DNA from: Fibrobacter sp. UWB11
GTDB lineage: Bacteria > Fibrobacterota > Fibrobacteria > Fibrobacterales > Fibrobacteraceae
Direction of reading: 5' to 3'
DNA length: 64,000 nucleotides
Assembly (NCBI RefSeq): GCF_900143015.1
Contig: NZ_FSRT01000003.1
Location: forward strand, 310,001-374,000
Below are positions 17,601-25,404 of the stretch, piece after piece. The position numbers were made by a program, and so were the translations under genes. Numbering within the stretch: position 1 is the first letter of the stretch; each line of letters opens with the position of its first letter. The notes under the pieces are model-generated. The model was not told the origin of the DNA, did not search any database, and saw only the letters and a program-made list of their open reading frames with translations.

Positions 17601-19804
17601 AAACCGAGAAGTCCACCAACAACCTCACGCCCCTTTACAATGTTAATCGAGAATGCATCATGCAAAACAGAATAATGGAAGTTACCAACAACGCCACCCA
17701 CATTTTTACCACCCTTGACATTTCCAGTAGCGGCAATCACGTCAAGGCTATCCTCATAAGACAAACCAATCAGGCCACCCACATTTCTTATTCCATGCGC
17801 TTCGCCGTTTAACGAAACAACATTGGTCACTACGGAACCATACATTTCGCCAGCCAAGACACCGACATTCCAAGCCCCAGAAACTTTTGCATTCTCGAAC
17901 CTTAAGTTCTTAATCGTTGCGCCCTGCACATAACCGAATAACCCCACCGAGCCATAGCTCGATTCTATCGTCAAGTTCTTGATGGTGTGATTCTTTCCGT
18001 CAAACGTTCCTAAAAACACCGCAGTCTCGGAGCCAATAGGTACAAAGTCTGATGCAGAAGCATCAATATCATCCGCGAGTTCGTAATTAGCCCATAACGG
18101 GTGACTAGCTTCATTGCCAATTTTCTTCAAATCATCTAAAGACGCAATTTTGATGATATTCGGAACAGCCATGTAGCTTGTCGTACCCCACACCGTATCG
18201 GAGCCATCGACATAGCCAATTCTATAACCATAGTAGATAGAATCTTTCTTATCATTCAATCGGTTCCAACGCAACCACGTTCCAACCAGTTCATGCCCCA
18301 CATCGTTTTTTGCAGCCACAACCGGTTTTTCCGTCCAGCAATCAGCACTAGTGGGGATTGCAATTACACCAGTACCAAAATTGCCAGCAACATGTTTCAA
18401 GTAAGGGTATGATTTACCTTCATCGATACCCCAGACTAGCGTATCCCAGCCAACAAAACTCGCAAACTTCATCATCGCAGAATCAGAAAGCCCTACACCA
18501 CCAGCGCAAGATTCCAGACCCGACAAATCAATATTCCAATAAGAAGCACTATCGGCATCTCCATCACCAACCAAGCCACCGACCCTTTTCAAGGAACCAT
18601 TCGAATTAACTTCAATCTTTCCAACAGCATAGCTAGTAAAAACATTTCCGCCACTTCCGAGCAAACCACCAATGTCAAAATAATCCACATCTGACGCTAA
18701 TCTCGATTTCACCATTCCTATTGCATAAGAATTGATGATGCCCCCACCATTGTTGCGTCCAACCAATCCACCTAAATCCGTCTTTCCTGCAACACTACCC
18801 GTTGCAAAAGATTCTTCAATGTGTGATTTATTTATTCCAACCAAGCCTCCGATTTCATCACTAAACGCACAATTTCCGTTTGGAGATTCACCAATATCTA
18901 CCGAAGCATAACTTCGCCAAATGGCCGAGCTATTATACCCAACAAGTCCACCAACTTGACTAATACTCAAACATTCCATCGGTACAATAATCCCGGTCGC
19001 ATGGCATTCTTGTAAAGTTCCGCGACTTTCACCAACAAGTCCACCTATTTTTTCGCCATAACGAGAACGATCTAGACTTTCCGTATATGCATAAATCTCG
19101 ACATCAGCAAAACTCTGGGAAATAAGCGCCGACGAATATCCGACCAAGCCCCCCACCTTTCTTTTACCCTTGATTGCGCCTTGATACGAAGAATGACGGA
19201 TGTCAGTATGGTCTCCATCATCAATTTCGCCAACAAGCCCGCCCACATAGCTTTGTCCCTGAACTTGAGCACGTGTAATATGGACATTGGCAATAGTACT
19301 ATGCGAAGCCTGGCCCGCCAAGCCACCAACATAATACGAAGTCGGGTCATGATCATCATCGGCACCACCAAGAACACTCAAACCATCAAAATTCAAGTTC
19401 GATACAGTTCCTTTCAAGACCGAAATAAAACCGATTTTATGTACGCAAGGGAGCCAAATCCTTAAGTCACGAATGTTATGTTCCTTACCATCAATGCTTC
19501 CGGTAAATTCCGAATTACCAGCAGCATCAGCGTTCAAGCCAATGGAAATAAAACCATTGCAACCATCCTGATTGCACATTTCTTTCTTCGAAGCAGACGC
19601 ATCAATATCTTTTGTCACGATGTAATTTGACGAATAAAGATAGGCGTTCTTGCCTATCGCCTTGAGGTCTTCGTAATCCTCAATCTGGAAAGGATTTTCA
19701 GCAGAGCCATCGCCCTTCATGGAGCCATTTGCGGCAAACGCAGGCACCGCAAGCACGGTCAACAAAACTCGAACAACATTTTTTAAATTCATATTATTTC
19801 TCAT
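14642..19804 (-). CDS. Very large exported GLUG-repeat protein with C-terminal sorting-like domain
   Basis: 1720 residues with a Sec signal peptide (about 1-24, ending AVPAFA). The body is built of GLUG-type repeats, short strands each ending in a G-G-L-V/A-G motif (for example VGGLVGEIDDG, IGGLVGINKSH), which fold as a right-handed beta solenoid in adhesins. At least four larger modules begin with a G-x-G-t-x-x-P-F/Y-x-I/V-x-x-Y-x-D-L-K-x-I-G signature near residues 30, 875, 1180 and, more weakly, 560. The last 70 residues (NVKFSLVDMQGRVVR ... EKVMLLKK) look like a type IX secretion type A sorting domain. It is the last gene of module A, 134 bp behind a FISUMP gene. Start 19804 or ATG 19792. 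Probably a surface adhesin (inference). Confidence 0.8.
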   Translation of the reverse strand: MRNNMNLKNVVRVLLTVLAVPAFAANGSMKGDGSAENPFQIEDYEDLKAIGKNAYLYSSNYIVTKDIDASASKKEMCNQDGCNGFISIGLNADAAGNSEFTGSIDGKEHNIRDLRIWLPCVHKIGFISVLKGTVSNLNFDGLSVLGGADDDHDPTSYYVGGLAGQASHSTIANVHITRAQVQGQSYVGGLVGEIDDGDHTDIRHSSYQGAIKGKRKVGGLVGYSSALISQSFADVEIYAYTESLDRSRYGEKIGGLVGESRGTLQECHATGIIVPMECLSISQVGGLVGYNSSAIWRSYASVDIGESPNGNCAFSDEIGGLVGINKSHIEESFATGSVAGKTDLGGLVGRNNGGGIINSYAIGMVKSRLASDVDYFDIGGLLGSGGNVFTSYAVGKIEVNSNGSLKRVGGLVGDGDADSASYWNIDLSGLESCAGGVGLSDSAMMKFASFVGWDTLVWGIDEGKSYPYLKHVAGNFGTGVIAIPTSADCWTEKPVVAAKNDVGHELVGTWLRWNRLNDKKDSIYYGYRIGYVDGSDTVWGTTSYMAVPNIIKIASLDDLKKIGNEASHPLWANYELADDIDASASDFVPIGSETAVFLGTFDGKNHTIKNLTIESSYGSVGLFGYVQGATIKNLRFENAKVSGAWNVGVLAGEMYGSVVTNVVSLNGEAHGIRNVGGLIGLSYEDSLDVIAATGNVKGGKNVGGVVGNFHYSVLHDAFSINIVKGREVVGGLLGFVALRYYVEDPAIHRSYSASIVKTPEDNSGEYEGYGFANMWTGAADSTNCFFDSTVVGHVDADGGANMNGLSTAEMLKQATFKDYDFETVWEIQEGKSYPYFKGMDPMLPSMIKDDGSVNFLLGEGTEESPYLISSYDDLKYIGKYEYKTDLYYKLTDNIYVWENEREDCNSDGTECKGFKPIPEFSGVFIGNNKMITGLYINRPDEESVGLFRSLSPKAKVTGLMLDSLVIKGKNYAGGLAGVDKGASIERVWIFNSTIQGNSYVGMLFGSKKGGSASQVIADGNAIGEKYVGAVAGESQKASYMNDIAMATVTGESYVGGISGIDSASTYKNLYAISHVQGNSKTGNLVGSSSGSTFTSVYYDKEVWQYNQSSVGKALTTAEMLDVSSYKDWDFENVWTKKDADYYPRLIWAGTDVRPVRDGERELKYEMKGSGTEKDPFLVKTYDDLKVIGYGKYKMSAIYSLANDIDASASLNEEYYIHYADGSSRCSVWHGFATIGTYRDNCRKLFGALYDRDGESTFTGVFHGNGYSIKNLHMGNVGLFRTIGEEAKVDSLSIVLTDSSRVFGILAQKNYGLVNAVHVKGPIERAGLVFENNGTIVNSSTTVVKGSISGAALVYENNGVIENCHTTGAFIFHGGRRSGLVDTNKGTIIKSFAMIDSTDALVYENYGTIDRAYIIGYENDVFVNQNNKSIENCYAIGLQYFVYTNRPENEKDGIKNSFIASNSCQFNYHALNDSKTFENVFFETSSKFCYIEDEKYYGQALDSIGIRTKNNFTGFDFESIWDIKEGITYPMLRGLPNVFYAGKVDLKYDADKFKVSAVRADLQKNAIVFDPSYTLVVKFDSTSEKCLDSLEKAGAVASGNFNIDYRVGIVFAGDTIWSDAAQTKLTLNGSVKMIAQKSRGRFNVALNGNLVSLRYELPKSGNVKFSLVDMQGRVVRAFDLGRRATGSHFETLDVAKIAHGRYIGILQVGGKATEKVMLLKK

Positions 19805-19816
19805 CCAACTTTAAAT

Positions 19817-19951
19817 TTAATCCTTGATACAACGGATAGAGTATCCGGCACTCTTTTCATACGGCAAATAAACAGGAGCATAATCACTATAATCTAAACA
19901 AAAACCAATTGCACCATCAACTCCACCTTCAGCAGCACTTAAATAACGCCA
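19817..19951 (-). pseudogene. Remnant of a FISUMP domain C-terminus
   Basis: In a frame different from the upstream gene, 44 codons starting at Trp (19951) run to a stop at 19817 and end SAGYSIRCIKD, the hallmark end of FISUMP domains. The frame upstream is closed by a stop, and the first 13 bp overlap the end of the 19939 gene, whose own product already ends in SIRCINDDGVI. This is the tail of a second, lost FISUMP domain or gene. It fills the 134-bp gap before the GLUG gene. Confidence 0.7.
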
Positions 19952-20883
19952 TCGTCATTAATGCAGCGAATAGACAAAGACCGAAGCTTAAGATTGTAAT
20001 CTATCTTAGCCTCATCGGTATGAAACCCCAATCTTAAAGTCTGCGCGCCCACGGAATAATATTCAGTAACACTCCAAAATTCCGTAGTCAACCCTTCACC
20101 ACGAAAAGTCCCAGGCTCATCAAATCGTTCGCCTGCCGGCATCGCCGAAAAACCAACCCTATCAGAACCATTTCCTCCATTATTCCAACCAGCCTGAGAC
20201 TTAAGGACTTTTCCCGCAGCAGAAACGCCTCCAACAGTAGCAACTAAAGTATCAAATTCCGCTTTTGTTGGTAAATGCCAACCATTTGGACAAATCCCCT
20301 GATAATTATTGGTAAATGGACATACTTTACCATCACCGCAAGCGTACTCACCAGCCTTCGCATGACCGATCGAATCCATAGCAACAGCCCAAGTATAAAG
20401 ACGTCCAGAGACATCACAATGCTGCTCAATTCCATGACACGTAGCTCTATAACTTAAATCCGAAGTAAAATAATTCAGATTCTGAGCCATCCATACTTGA
20501 TTGCCAATTTTCACGGTTTTATAGACTTGACCATCACGAGAATCCGTCATTTCACCATACTTAATATCGGGATTCAAGTAAGCTTCTTTTGGAATACTCC
20601 AATCTAGGCATTTCTCAAAACAGTATAACGACGAAGCAATCACCTTGCTACTACTAGAAGGTGATCCCGGAACGGAATCCGGGATGACAGCGCCAGACGA
20701 ACTGCTACTGGATTCCGCCTTGCTGCTCAACGTTACCGAACTACTACTAGATTCAATTTCGGAACCGGATGAAATTTCATAAGCACCAACAATATCGTTG
20801 CTATCGGAGCAAGCCCAGAACATAGCAGTAATTGAAAAAAACGCAAAAACTTTATCCCATTTCAAAAACAAATAATTACGCAT
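19939..20883 (-). CDS. FISUMP-domain lipoprotein (single domain)
   Basis: 314 residues; the ATG at 20883 has AGGAGA 8 nt upstream. Lipoprotein signal with lipobox FWAC. Unlike its neighbours it lacks the conserved QKGPF N-terminal domain: the lipobox is followed by a Ser-rich linker (about residues 35-80) and then one FISUMP domain (about 95-310) with VYKTVKIGNQVWMAQNLN, GRLYTWAVAMDS, CPNGWHLPT, AGKVLKS and a C-terminal SIRCIND. FISUMP folds resemble C-type-lectin/FGE-type ligand-binding domains (inference). The linker contains a dispersed repeat translated in frame (VIPDSVPGSP). Cell-surface location is likely; the ligand is unknown. Fourth FISUMP gene in module A. Confidence 0.85.
   Translation of the reverse strand: MRNYLFLKWDKVFAFFSITAMFWACSDSNDIVGAYEISSGSEIESSSSSVTLSSKAESSSSSSGAVIPDSVPGSPSSSSKVIASSLYCFEKCLDWSIPKEAYLNPDIKYGEMTDSRDGQVYKTVKIGNQVWMAQNLNYFTSDLSYRATCHGIEQHCDVSGRLYTWAVAMDSIGHAKAGEYACGDGKVCPFTNNYQGICPNGWHLPTKAEFDTLVATVGGVSAAGKVLKSQAGWNNGGNGSDRVGFSAMPAGERFDEPGTFRGEGLTTEFWSVTEYYSVGAQTLRLGFHTDEAKIDYNLKLRSLSIRCINDDGVI
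20663..20689. repeat. Dispersed repeat in a Ser-rich linker
   Basis: GATCCCGGAACGGAATCC GGGATGACA type copy, nearly the same as the intergenic copy at 37742-37768; read in frame by the 19939 gene. Confidence 0.8.
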
Positions 20884-20931
20884 ATTAAATTTCTCCTTTT
20901 TAAACACTCTAGATATTTTCCTTTTTTAATT

Positions 20932-22989
20932 TCAGTTCTTGACACAACGGACAGAGTAAGCGTTATCCTTAAAACCATCACTAAAAGAATCAATTCCATC
21001 ACTTGCAATCATAATACTGTAGGCGTGAAAATTCCTTTCTGCATTTTCTGTAGAAGTCCAAAGGTAAGCCGTACTACCAACAACATCATACGTGCCACTG
21101 CGATACAAAAAGCCACCCGGCAAAGCAGAAAAACCATAATCATCAGTACTTTCAAAATAAAGCCAACCTGCTATTGACTTGAGTTTTTTACCAGCAGTTT
21201 CCCAGCCTCCAACAGCCGTTATCAAAGTTTGCCAATCTGTTGTATCTGGCAAATGCCAACCTGCAGGGCAAACTCCCTGCACCGCGTATTTCGGCGAGCA
21301 CATAACGCCATAGCCACAGCCTTTTGCACTATCGCTCCACACGCCAGCGCTATCCATCGCAGCAGACCAAGTATAAAGGCGACCATATTTTCCACAATAA
21401 CTGATGCTATCGTTATAGCAATAACTGTTATCCGTTTTGTAATTCAGATTTTCAGCCATCCAAATCTGACTGCCAATTTTTACAGTCTTGTAAGTCCGTC
21501 CATCACGAGAATCCGTCAAGGTGCCATAAATTTCTTCTGGTCCATTTTCGCCATCCTTGAGGCAACGGATAGAAATTCTGGAATTTTTATCATGGCAACC
21601 TATTTCCGTAGAATCAGAAGCGCCAATCAAACTCATACTATTCGCACAAACATCTAACTTTTCAGATGAACTCCAAAAATACGCAAACGACTCGACCTCG
21701 CTAACGTCAATACTATCATAGCTAGCACGAATTGCAGAAAATCCATAAGCATCCGAGCCATTGAAACCATCGTTCCAACCATTAGTAGACTTTAGCACTT
21801 TACCAGCTATCGAATCACCGCCCACAGCCGAAACAAGTTCTCTCAACTCAATATCCGTAGGCAAATGCCAACCAGAGGGGCACGCATCTAAAGCAGCAGA
21901 CCAATCGTAATTGCGACCATATTTAGTACAGTTGGAATCCTGATCTTTATAGCAATTACTGAGTTCTGTTTTGAAGTTCAAATTTTCGGCCATCCAAACC
22001 TGATTGCCAATCTTTACGGTCTTGTAAACTTGTCCGTCACGTTCGTCGGTAAGTTCTCCATATTCGCACGTGTCCGTGCTATCGGTTTTGCAAGGAGTCG
22101 CAGCAACAACGCCATTAGACCCTTCGGCTCCGCTCAGGGTGACACCAACATTCTCAATCTGTTTTTCGAACGACGGGATTTCATCGGTGTATCCCCAGCT
22201 TTCGATGTTCTTGCGAATGGAATCAAGCTTACCACTCGTCGTTGCAGCAACAGCCCAATTTGCAATTTCTGTTTTTATCTCGCTATCATTCCATTCACCG
22301 TCTTCAGCAAAGTCATCGGCAAACTTCTCCAAGCGTTTCACAAGTACACCCACATCTTCATCTCCCTGCAAAAGAATACTCACCGCCAAAAGTGCCGCAT
22401 TTTCTTCGTCTTTTTCAAAGATATTCAATTCTTCGAATTTGAGATTTTCGTCCATCGCACTCGCCATACCGAACGACATGAGGACTTCTTTTTCGGCTTG
22501 CGCCTTCGCCTCCGCAAAAGACATTTCTTTATCAGCAGCAAGGTTCATCACGCGGTCATATTCCAAATGAGTGAGCACGTTGACGTTTACGTTCTTGCGG
22601 TCTTTGAGGTTTGTAATCGTCCGAAGTGTTATCTTATCCGCAGATTTCACTCCTGTAACTTCGTTGAGGTAGTATCCGGAAATTTCAAAAACGGCACATG
22701 GCGAAGACAAGTTTATACTTGAAACATCATAGTCGCCCTTGTCACTCTTGACCGTACTTTCAAAACGTTCGCCTGTCAGTTCCATCGTCTTACAGTCAAT
22801 CCCCTGCACAGTCACGGCAGAACCTTTAACAAACGGTCCTTTTTGTGTAACGCCCGCTACGTTCAAATCCGCGATAATTCCCGCATCTTCTGTAGTGCCG
22901 CCAGCAGTTTTATCGCCGTCGGAACAAGCCCAGAACAGGGAGACGAATATAAGAGTAAACAGTTTATTCCATTTCATACGCATTTCCAT
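20932..22989 (-). CDS. FISUMP lipoprotein, two domains
   Basis: 685 residues (ATG at 22989; 22983 and 22977 are also possible). Signal with lipobox FWAC near residue 22. The conserved N-terminal domain of this cluster follows: AGIIADLNVAGVTQKGPF, a beta-rich part, then a helical part with NVNVLTHLEYDRV, AALLAVSILLQ and LDSIRKNIESWG (to about residue 285). Two FISUMP domains follow (about 305-480 and 490-685), each with QVYKTVKIG-like start, CPSGWHLP / CPAGWHLP, FWSSSE / LWTSTE and a final SIRCL / SVRCV motif. The linker before the first domain includes the repeat-derived VTLSGAEGS. Third of four FISUMP genes in module A; 28 nt behind the previous one. Confidence 0.9.
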   Translation of the reverse strand: MEMRMKWNKLFTLIFVSLFWACSDGDKTAGGTTEDAGIIADLNVAGVTQKGPFVKGSAVTVQGIDCKTMELTGERFESTVKSDKGDYDVSSINLSSPCAVFEISGYYLNEVTGVKSADKITLRTITNLKDRKNVNVNVLTHLEYDRVMNLAADKEMSFAEAKAQAEKEVLMSFGMASAMDENLKFEELNIFEKDEENAALLAVSILLQGDEDVGVLVKRLEKFADDFAEDGEWNDSEIKTEIANWAVAATTSGKLDSIRKNIESWGYTDEIPSFEKQIENVGVTLSGAEGSNGVVAATPCKTDSTDTCEYGELTDERDGQVYKTVKIGNQVWMAENLNFKTELSNCYKDQDSNCTKYGRNYDWSAALDACPSGWHLPTDIELRELVSAVGGDSIAGKVLKSTNGWNDGFNGSDAYGFSAIRASYDSIDVSEVESFAYFWSSSEKLDVCANSMSLIGASDSTEIGCHDKNSRISIRCLKDGENGPEEIYGTLTDSRDGRTYKTVKIGSQIWMAENLNYKTDNSYCYNDSISYCGKYGRLYTWSAAMDSAGVWSDSAKGCGYGVMCSPKYAVQGVCPAGWHLPDTTDWQTLITAVGGWETAGKKLKSIAGWLYFESTDDYGFSALPGGFLYRSGTYDVVGSTAYLWTSTENAERNFHAYSIMIASDGIDSFSDGFKDNAYSVRCVKN
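22118..22145. repeat. Dispersed repeat in a linker
   Basis: GTCACCCTGAGCGGAGC CGAAGGGTC on the minus strand, read in frame as VTLSGAEGS by the 20932 gene. Confidence 0.75.
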
Positions 22990-23017
22990 CTAATGACCAT
23001 TGACCAACCACTACTTA

Positions 23018-25354
23018 CTAATTCTTTATGCAACGGATTGAAAAACCGCTATCCTTGAAGTCACCCGTGTAACCGGTACCACCATAAAAAATTCTGAACG
23101 TATAGCCCAATTGCTTGTCACGCGTATTCTCAGTAATGCTCCAAAAAAAGGCAGTCCGGTCATCAGGAGCGAATTCTGAAAAATCATAATCACGATACTT
23201 ATCCCCAACAGGATACGCCGAAAAACCATAATCATCGGTGCCGTTAGCTTCTTCAAACCAACCGACACGAGAAGCGAGCTTATAGCCAGCTACACTCGCA
23301 TCATCCGAAACTTGGAAAATCAACGTACGCCATTCCGTTGTATCGGGCAAATGCCAACCTTCAGGGCAAATGCCTTGATACTTCGCGGGGAAATTACAAT
23401 TCGTCCGGTATCCACAGAATTGCGGATTTTCGGCATCGTTTGCGAGCTTTATAGAATCAACCGCAGCAGCCCAAGTATAAAGGCGGCCACCAAACTCACA
23501 ATTTTCAGGCTTATCACCATAGCACCAATTTCGCTTCAAAAGGCTCGGAGTATTTACACTATCCGCATAATTCAAATTCTGGGCCATCCAAACCTGAGTG
23601 CCGATTTTGATGGTCTTGTAAACTTGCCCATCTCGTTTATCCACAATTGAATCGTATTTAATGTTCGGATTCAAGTGATCTTCTTTAGGAATGCTCCAGT
23701 CAATTTCATACGGAGACACAAACGCTTCACCACTGCTACTACTCAAATCAGCATTGCTAGAAGAACTTGATAACGACACAGCAGCCGGTTCATCTCTAAC
23801 GCAACGAACAGAATGGCCATTGTCCTTAAAGCCACATGAAAACCAAACAGAAGCATAAAAGAAGTCTGCGGAACAAGAAGAACGATTATCTTTCGATTCT
23901 TCAGAAGCTGTCCAAAAATGAACATCTCGGCTATCTTCAAAGAAAGATTGATCTCGATACTTTTCGCCAGCAGGGAACGCCGAGAAACCAAAATCATCAG
24001 TACCAGAATCTTCATACATTCCAATATGCGATTCCAGTCTTTCTCCGGCAATATCATCACCACCGGCAAAAGAAATCAGGGTTTTCCACTCGGTCGTATC
24101 CGGCAAATGCCAACCTTCAGGACAAATGCCACGCATCTTTTCTGTAAACACACAAGATTCCCCAAAGCCACATTTCTGAGGCTTTTCGGAATCTGTTGCA
24201 AGCTTCACCGAATCAATAATAGCAGCCCATGTGTACAAACGTCCTGCGACATCACAATTTTCAGATTTGTATGCAAAGCACCAGCTACGTTTCAAAAGAC
24301 TTGGAGTTTTCACACTATCGGCATAATTCAGATTTTGAGCCATCCATACTTGAGAGCCAATCGTCACCGTCTTGTAAACTTGTCCGTCACGGCTATCCAC
24401 AATGGAGTCATACTTTATTTCAGGATTTAAGTACGCTTCCTTAGGAATACTCCAGTCAATATAAAAACCACTATAATTTACTGAAGGATACTTAACAAGC
24501 GCCGTTTCACCGAAGTTCTTTATGAATGATTCAAATGAAGGAATTTCACTTGCAACGCCCCAACTTTCAATATTCTTTCGAATCGAATCAAGTTTACCAT
24601 CGGCAGCGGCATCTTGAGCCCATTTCGCGACTTCAAGTTTTGCATAGGAATCATACCATACGCCACTCTTTGCAAAAAAATCGTTGAATCTTTCAAAGCG
24701 TTCTCCAAGAGGCATGTCATCAAATTCCGCCTGCATCATCACACTTATAGCCAACAATGCCGCATTTCCGTCACCTGCTTCAAAGATGTTCAGGTCTTCG
24801 GCTTCTTCAAAATCACCCTTGATATTGAACGCTGCAAATATTTCTTTTTCAGCCTGTTTTTTCGCATCAGCCAAAGACATCTTGTTCACAGTAACCAAGT
24901 ACATCACGCGTTCGTATTCCAAATGCGTGAGCACGTTGATATTCACGCGATCTCGATTCTTGAGATTCGTCACCGCACGGAGTGTTAACTTTTCGGAAGA
25001 AACCGCTCCTGTAATTTCGCTCAAGTAATAACCAGAGACCTCGAACACGGCGCATACCGAGGACAAGTTAATATCATCGACCTCATAGTCACCACCATTA
25101 CTCTTGACAGTGGTTTCATAAGATTCGCCTGTAAGCTCGAATGTTCTGCAATTAATACCTTGCACAGTCACGGCAGAGCCCTTGACAAATGGGCCCTTTT
25201 GGGCAACGCCTGCCACGTTCAACTCGGCGATGATTCCCGCATCTTCCGTAGTGCCGCCAGCCATGCCCTTATCATCAGAGCATGCCCAAAGCATCGCCCC
25301 GACAATCAGGGTTTCTGCAATTTGGAACCATTTCTTAACCAACCACTTATTCAT
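23018..25354 (-). CDS. FISUMP lipoprotein, two domains
   Basis: 778 residues from ATG 25354, chosen because AGAAGGA lies 5-6 nt upstream. Lipobox LWAC. N-terminal QKGPF domain (about 35-280) with NINVLTHLEYERV and SIRKNIESWG, then two FISUMP domains (about 290-520 and 560-778) separated by a Ser-rich linker (SLSSSSSNADLSSSSGEA). Both domains contain DWSIPKE, YLNPEIKYDSIVD/HLNPNIKYDSIVD, QVWMAQNLNYADSV, GWHLPDTTEW and an SVRCV / SIRCI end. Close similarity of the two domains suggests an internal duplication. No enzymatic motif; a surface binding role is inferred. 50 nt behind the 25405 gene, so in the same operon. Confidence 0.9.
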   Translation of the reverse strand: MNKWLVKKWFQIAETLIVGAMLWACSDDKGMAGGTTEDAGIIAELNVAGVAQKGPFVKGSAVTVQGINCRTFELTGESYETTVKSNGGDYEVDDINLSSVCAVFEVSGYYLSEITGAVSSEKLTLRAVTNLKNRDRVNINVLTHLEYERVMYLVTVNKMSLADAKKQAEKEIFAAFNIKGDFEEAEDLNIFEAGDGNAALLAISVMMQAEFDDMPLGERFERFNDFFAKSGVWYDSYAKLEVAKWAQDAAADGKLDSIRKNIESWGVASEIPSFESFIKNFGETALVKYPSVNYSGFYIDWSIPKEAYLNPEIKYDSIVDSRDGQVYKTVTIGSQVWMAQNLNYADSVKTPSLLKRSWCFAYKSENCDVAGRLYTWAAIIDSVKLATDSEKPQKCGFGESCVFTEKMRGICPEGWHLPDTTEWKTLISFAGGDDIAGERLESHIGMYEDSGTDDFGFSAFPAGEKYRDQSFFEDSRDVHFWTASEESKDNRSSCSADFFYASVWFSCGFKDNGHSVRCVRDEPAAVSLSSSSSNADLSSSSGEAFVSPYEIDWSIPKEDHLNPNIKYDSIVDKRDGQVYKTIKIGTQVWMAQNLNYADSVNTPSLLKRNWCYGDKPENCEFGGRLYTWAAAVDSIKLANDAENPQFCGYRTNCNFPAKYQGICPEGWHLPDTTEWRTLIFQVSDDASVAGYKLASRVGWFEEANGTDDYGFSAYPVGDKYRDYDFSEFAPDDRTAFFWSITENTRDKQLGYTFRIFYGGTGYTGDFKDSGFSIRCIKN

Positions 25355-25404
25355 ACTAATCCTTCTCTTTTTTCCAAACACGAATTAATTTTTATTTGAG
25401 CCTT

